Assembly (NCBI GenBank): GCA_018623675.1
Contig: JAAZVJ010000038.1
Location: forward strand, 1 to 7,986
Length of the DNA stretch: 7,986 nucleotides
Direction: 5' to 3'
Origin: Synechococcus sp. HW_metabat.54
GTDB lineage: Bacteria; Cyanobacteriota; Cyanobacteriia; PCC-6307; Cyanobiaceae
Shown here: one piece after another, positions 6,978-7,986 of the stretch
How the letters are laid out: every line of letters begins with the position of its first letter
Position numbering within the stretch: position 1 is the first letter of the stretch
Notes under the pieces: generated by a model
Database searches by the model: none
Seen by the model: only the letters and a program-made list of their open reading frames with translations
What the model was told of the DNA's origin: nothing
Made by a program: the position numbers and the translations under genes

Positions 6978-7010
6978 GTCTCGTTAATATTTCTTCACGT
7001 GCTTTACGGG
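6978..7010 (+). promoter_or_regulatory. AT-rich promoter-like stretch before the DUF2973-like gene
   Basis: TTAATATTTCTT at 6984-6995 is the most AT-rich run in the intergenic region and offers TAATAT (6985-6990) as a -10-like hexamer, 24 bases before the ATG at 7015. No convincing -35 element is present at the expected distance. The call rests on composition and on its position between two gene blocks. Confidence 0.33.
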
Positions 7011-7014
7011 ATTG

Positions 7015-7263
7015 ATGCCCTCGGTGATTGGGTCGATTGTTTACGCATCCATTCTCGTTGTTCTGCTGATTCAGGCTCTTCGCTTGATGCGGTTGGGGGC
7101 GCAGTCGTTATCTGCAAAACAGGCCTCACCAGCTGACCGAACCGGGATCCAGACCATTCATCCGGAACTTTTGGATGAGCAAGGCAATCTCACGAGTGAA
7201 GACCTCTGGGCTGTTCGTTTCACGGATCCTGCAGGCACTGCAACACCAGAGGTTCAACAGTGA
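7015..7263 (+). CDS. DUF2973-like membrane-anchored small protein
   Basis: The 82-residue protein has a single N-terminal hydrophobic helix (about 4-24) followed by a short basic turn (RLMRLG). A polar linker leads to a conserved-looking tail, HPELLDEQGNLTSEDLWAVRF (49-69). The motif H-P-E-x-L-D-x-x-G followed by acidic-L-x-V-x-x is what I recall from the cyanobacterial DUF2973 family, whose function is unknown. I chose the ATG at 7015 over the TTG one codon earlier; ACGGG at 7006-7010 is a modest ribosome site. The stop overlaps the next start as GTGA. The protein is probably held in a membrane with its acidic tail in the cytoplasm; the topology is inferred from the basic residues after the helix. 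Confidence 0.7.
   Translation: MPSVIGSIVYASILVVLLIQALRLMRLGAQSLSAKQASPADRTGIQTIHPELLDEQGNLTSEDLWAVRFTDPAGTATPEVQQ
7248..7252 (+). promoter_or_regulatory. Ribosome binding site supporting the GTG start at 7260
   Basis: AGAGG lies seven bases before the GTG at 7260, inside the end of the upstream gene. This is good spacing and sequence for a Shine-Dalgarno site, and it is the main reason to accept the GTG start that overlaps the preceding TGA. Confidence 0.5.
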
Positions 7264-7469
7264 CGATCGATAACCGCTGCAGAGAACAGCGTCAGGTTGC
7301 GGAGCAGTTGTTCATGGATTTCAAAAGCACCAAGCCAGGATCCAAGGAGCAACTCCGCTCGTTGATGACGCTCAGCTTTCTGATCGGGATGTGGAGCGAC
7401 TTTTTTCAGCGCGAAGAACGCCGTATGAACGCTGTCACAGCCCTGCGTGCAGGCATCGAGTTCAGCTGA
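7260..7469 (+). CDS. Conserved-looking 69-residue protein, function unknown
   Basis: The product is a short soluble, mostly helical protein with many charged residues. There is a Q/R/E-rich N-terminal helix (about 5-22), a proline-glycine-serine turn (TKPGSKEQLRSLM, 24-36) and a hydrophobic helix with LSFLIGMWSDFF (38-49). A basic-acidic C-terminal helix ends in RAGIEFS. No membrane segment long enough to be certain and no catalytic motif is visible. The GTG start overlaps the stop of the DUF2973-like gene by GTGA and has AGAGG seven bases upstream, so the two are almost certainly co-translated and may work together. In other cyanobacteria a DUF2605 gene often follows a DUF2973 gene; this product is shorter and I do not see the DUF2605 pattern. 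It ends ten bases from the stop of the convergent gene. Confidence 0.68.
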   Translation: MTIDNRCREQRQVAEQLFMDFKSTKPGSKEQLRSLMTLSFLIGMWSDFFQREERRMNAVTALRAGIEFS

Positions 7470-7479
7470 CCCTCTTTGA

Positions 7480-7986
7480 TTAGGTCCAGCGATCCATGAT
7501 TTGACGTACCACGACCTGCTCCATGGCCACCTGGAGTACCACCACCAGGGGCAAGGCGAGAAGAACCCCTGGGAGACCGAGCAATGCTCCAAGACTGAGT
7601 TGAGCCATCAAGGCGACCGTGGGTAACAGGTTGACCGTTCGGCGCAGCAGGATCGGGGTAAGTAGGAAGGCTTCAAGGTTCTGCAGCCCTAAACGCAGGA
7701 CCAACACCTGCACCATCAAGGTCGGAGAGACCAGCAGGGCCATGGACAGGGGAAGCAGGGTCGCCGCCGTGGGCCCAATGGTGGGCACAAAGGTGAGCAG
7801 GCCGCAAACCAGGGCACTTAAAAGAGCCAGTGGCGCCTTGAGCAGGGCCAGGCCAAGCCAAGTGAGCAAAAACACGGTGGTGGCCGATAGCGTCATGCCC
7901 GCCAGCCAGCCCCCCAGGGCCATCCTGCATTGGTCAAGCAGGCGTTTCATGGTCGACCTGGCCGGTCGTGGTGTGGCGGCAATCAG
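7480..7986 (-). CDS. AI-2E / PerM family membrane protein, C-terminal part (5' end outside window)
   Basis: Read on the minus strand, the frame is open from the window edge to the TAA at 7482-7480, giving 168 visible residues. The internal ATG at 7950 is not the start because the frame continues upstream with family-like sequence (PRPARS before MKRLLDQ, matching the usual basic linker). The visible part shows GGWLAGMTLSATT, then a membrane helix, LLTFVPTIGP (family F-I/V-P-x-I-G-P) and QNLEAFLLTPILL (family Q-x-x-E-x-x-x-L-x-P). The last helices, around GALLGLPGVLLALPL, match the G-x-x-G-x-x-x-A-x-P end of the family. These proteins have about eight membrane helices. Some members export autoinducer-2-like molecules or act as sodium/proton antiporters; the substrate here cannot be inferred. 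The gene is convergent with the small operon before it. Confidence 0.9.
   Translation of the reverse strand: MIAATPRPARSTMKRLLDQCRMALGGWLAGMTLSATTVFLLTWLGLALLKAPLALLSALVCGLLTFVPTIGPTAATLLPLSMALLVSPTLMVQVLVLRLGLQNLEAFLLTPILLRRTVNLLPTVALMAQLSLGALLGLPGVLLALPLVVVLQVAMEQVVVRQIMDRWT

Noticed and set aside
7470..7479. Bidirectional terminator between the convergent genes
   Set aside because: Only ten bases separate the two stop codons, and I see no inverted repeat with a T-run there or in the adjoining gene ends.

Overview
The window is an ordinary chromosomal stretch that most resembles a marine picocyanobacterium (Synechococcus, possibly Cyanobium). The reasons are the moderately high GC content, the very tight gene packing, the PdhB and SecD/SecF sequences, and several short proteins with cyanobacteria-specific domains (DUF3082-like, DUF2973-like). 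The organism assignment is inference from protein character, not from a marker gene.

From about 1 to 6929 every gene lies on the + strand. In order they are: the C-terminal part of a FUSC/aromatic-acid-exporter-type membrane protein (cut by the window start); a YraN/UPF0102 nuclease-fold protein; rsmA (16S rRNA dimethyltransferase); ispE (isoprenoid precursor kinase); a DUF3082-type two-helix membrane protein; a possible 31-residue single-helix membrane protein; pdhB (pyruvate dehydrogenase E1 beta); secD; secF; and a short hydrophobic protein that overlaps the end of secF. Junctions are very short: 4-base gaps at rsmA/ispE and pdhB/secD, an ATGA overlap at ispE/DUF3082, 10 bases at secD/secF, and 8 overlapping bases after secF. 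This suggests at least two co-transcribed blocks, rsmA-ispE-DUF3082 and pdhB-secD-secF-small protein, possibly separated by a promoter in the 62-base leader before pdhB.

After an 85-base gap holding a 7-bp inverted repeat and an AT-rich promoter-like stretch, a second small operon follows on the + strand (7015-7469): a DUF2973-like membrane-anchored protein and an unrecognised 69-residue soluble protein joined by a GTGA stop/start overlap. It converges, with only 10 bases between stop codons, on a minus-strand AI-2E/PerM family membrane protein that runs off the window end.

Functionally these are housekeeping genes: ribosome maturation, MEP-pathway isoprenoid synthesis, acetyl-CoA production and Sec-dependent export. 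Pyruvate is used by both the PDH complex and the MEP pathway, so pdhB and ispE are metabolically close. The link to secDF is positional only. I found no mobile element, CRISPR array, tRNA, rRNA, defence system or convincing sign of horizontal transfer. The least explained items are the small proteins at 3109-3204, 6705-6929, 7015-7263 and 7260-7469.
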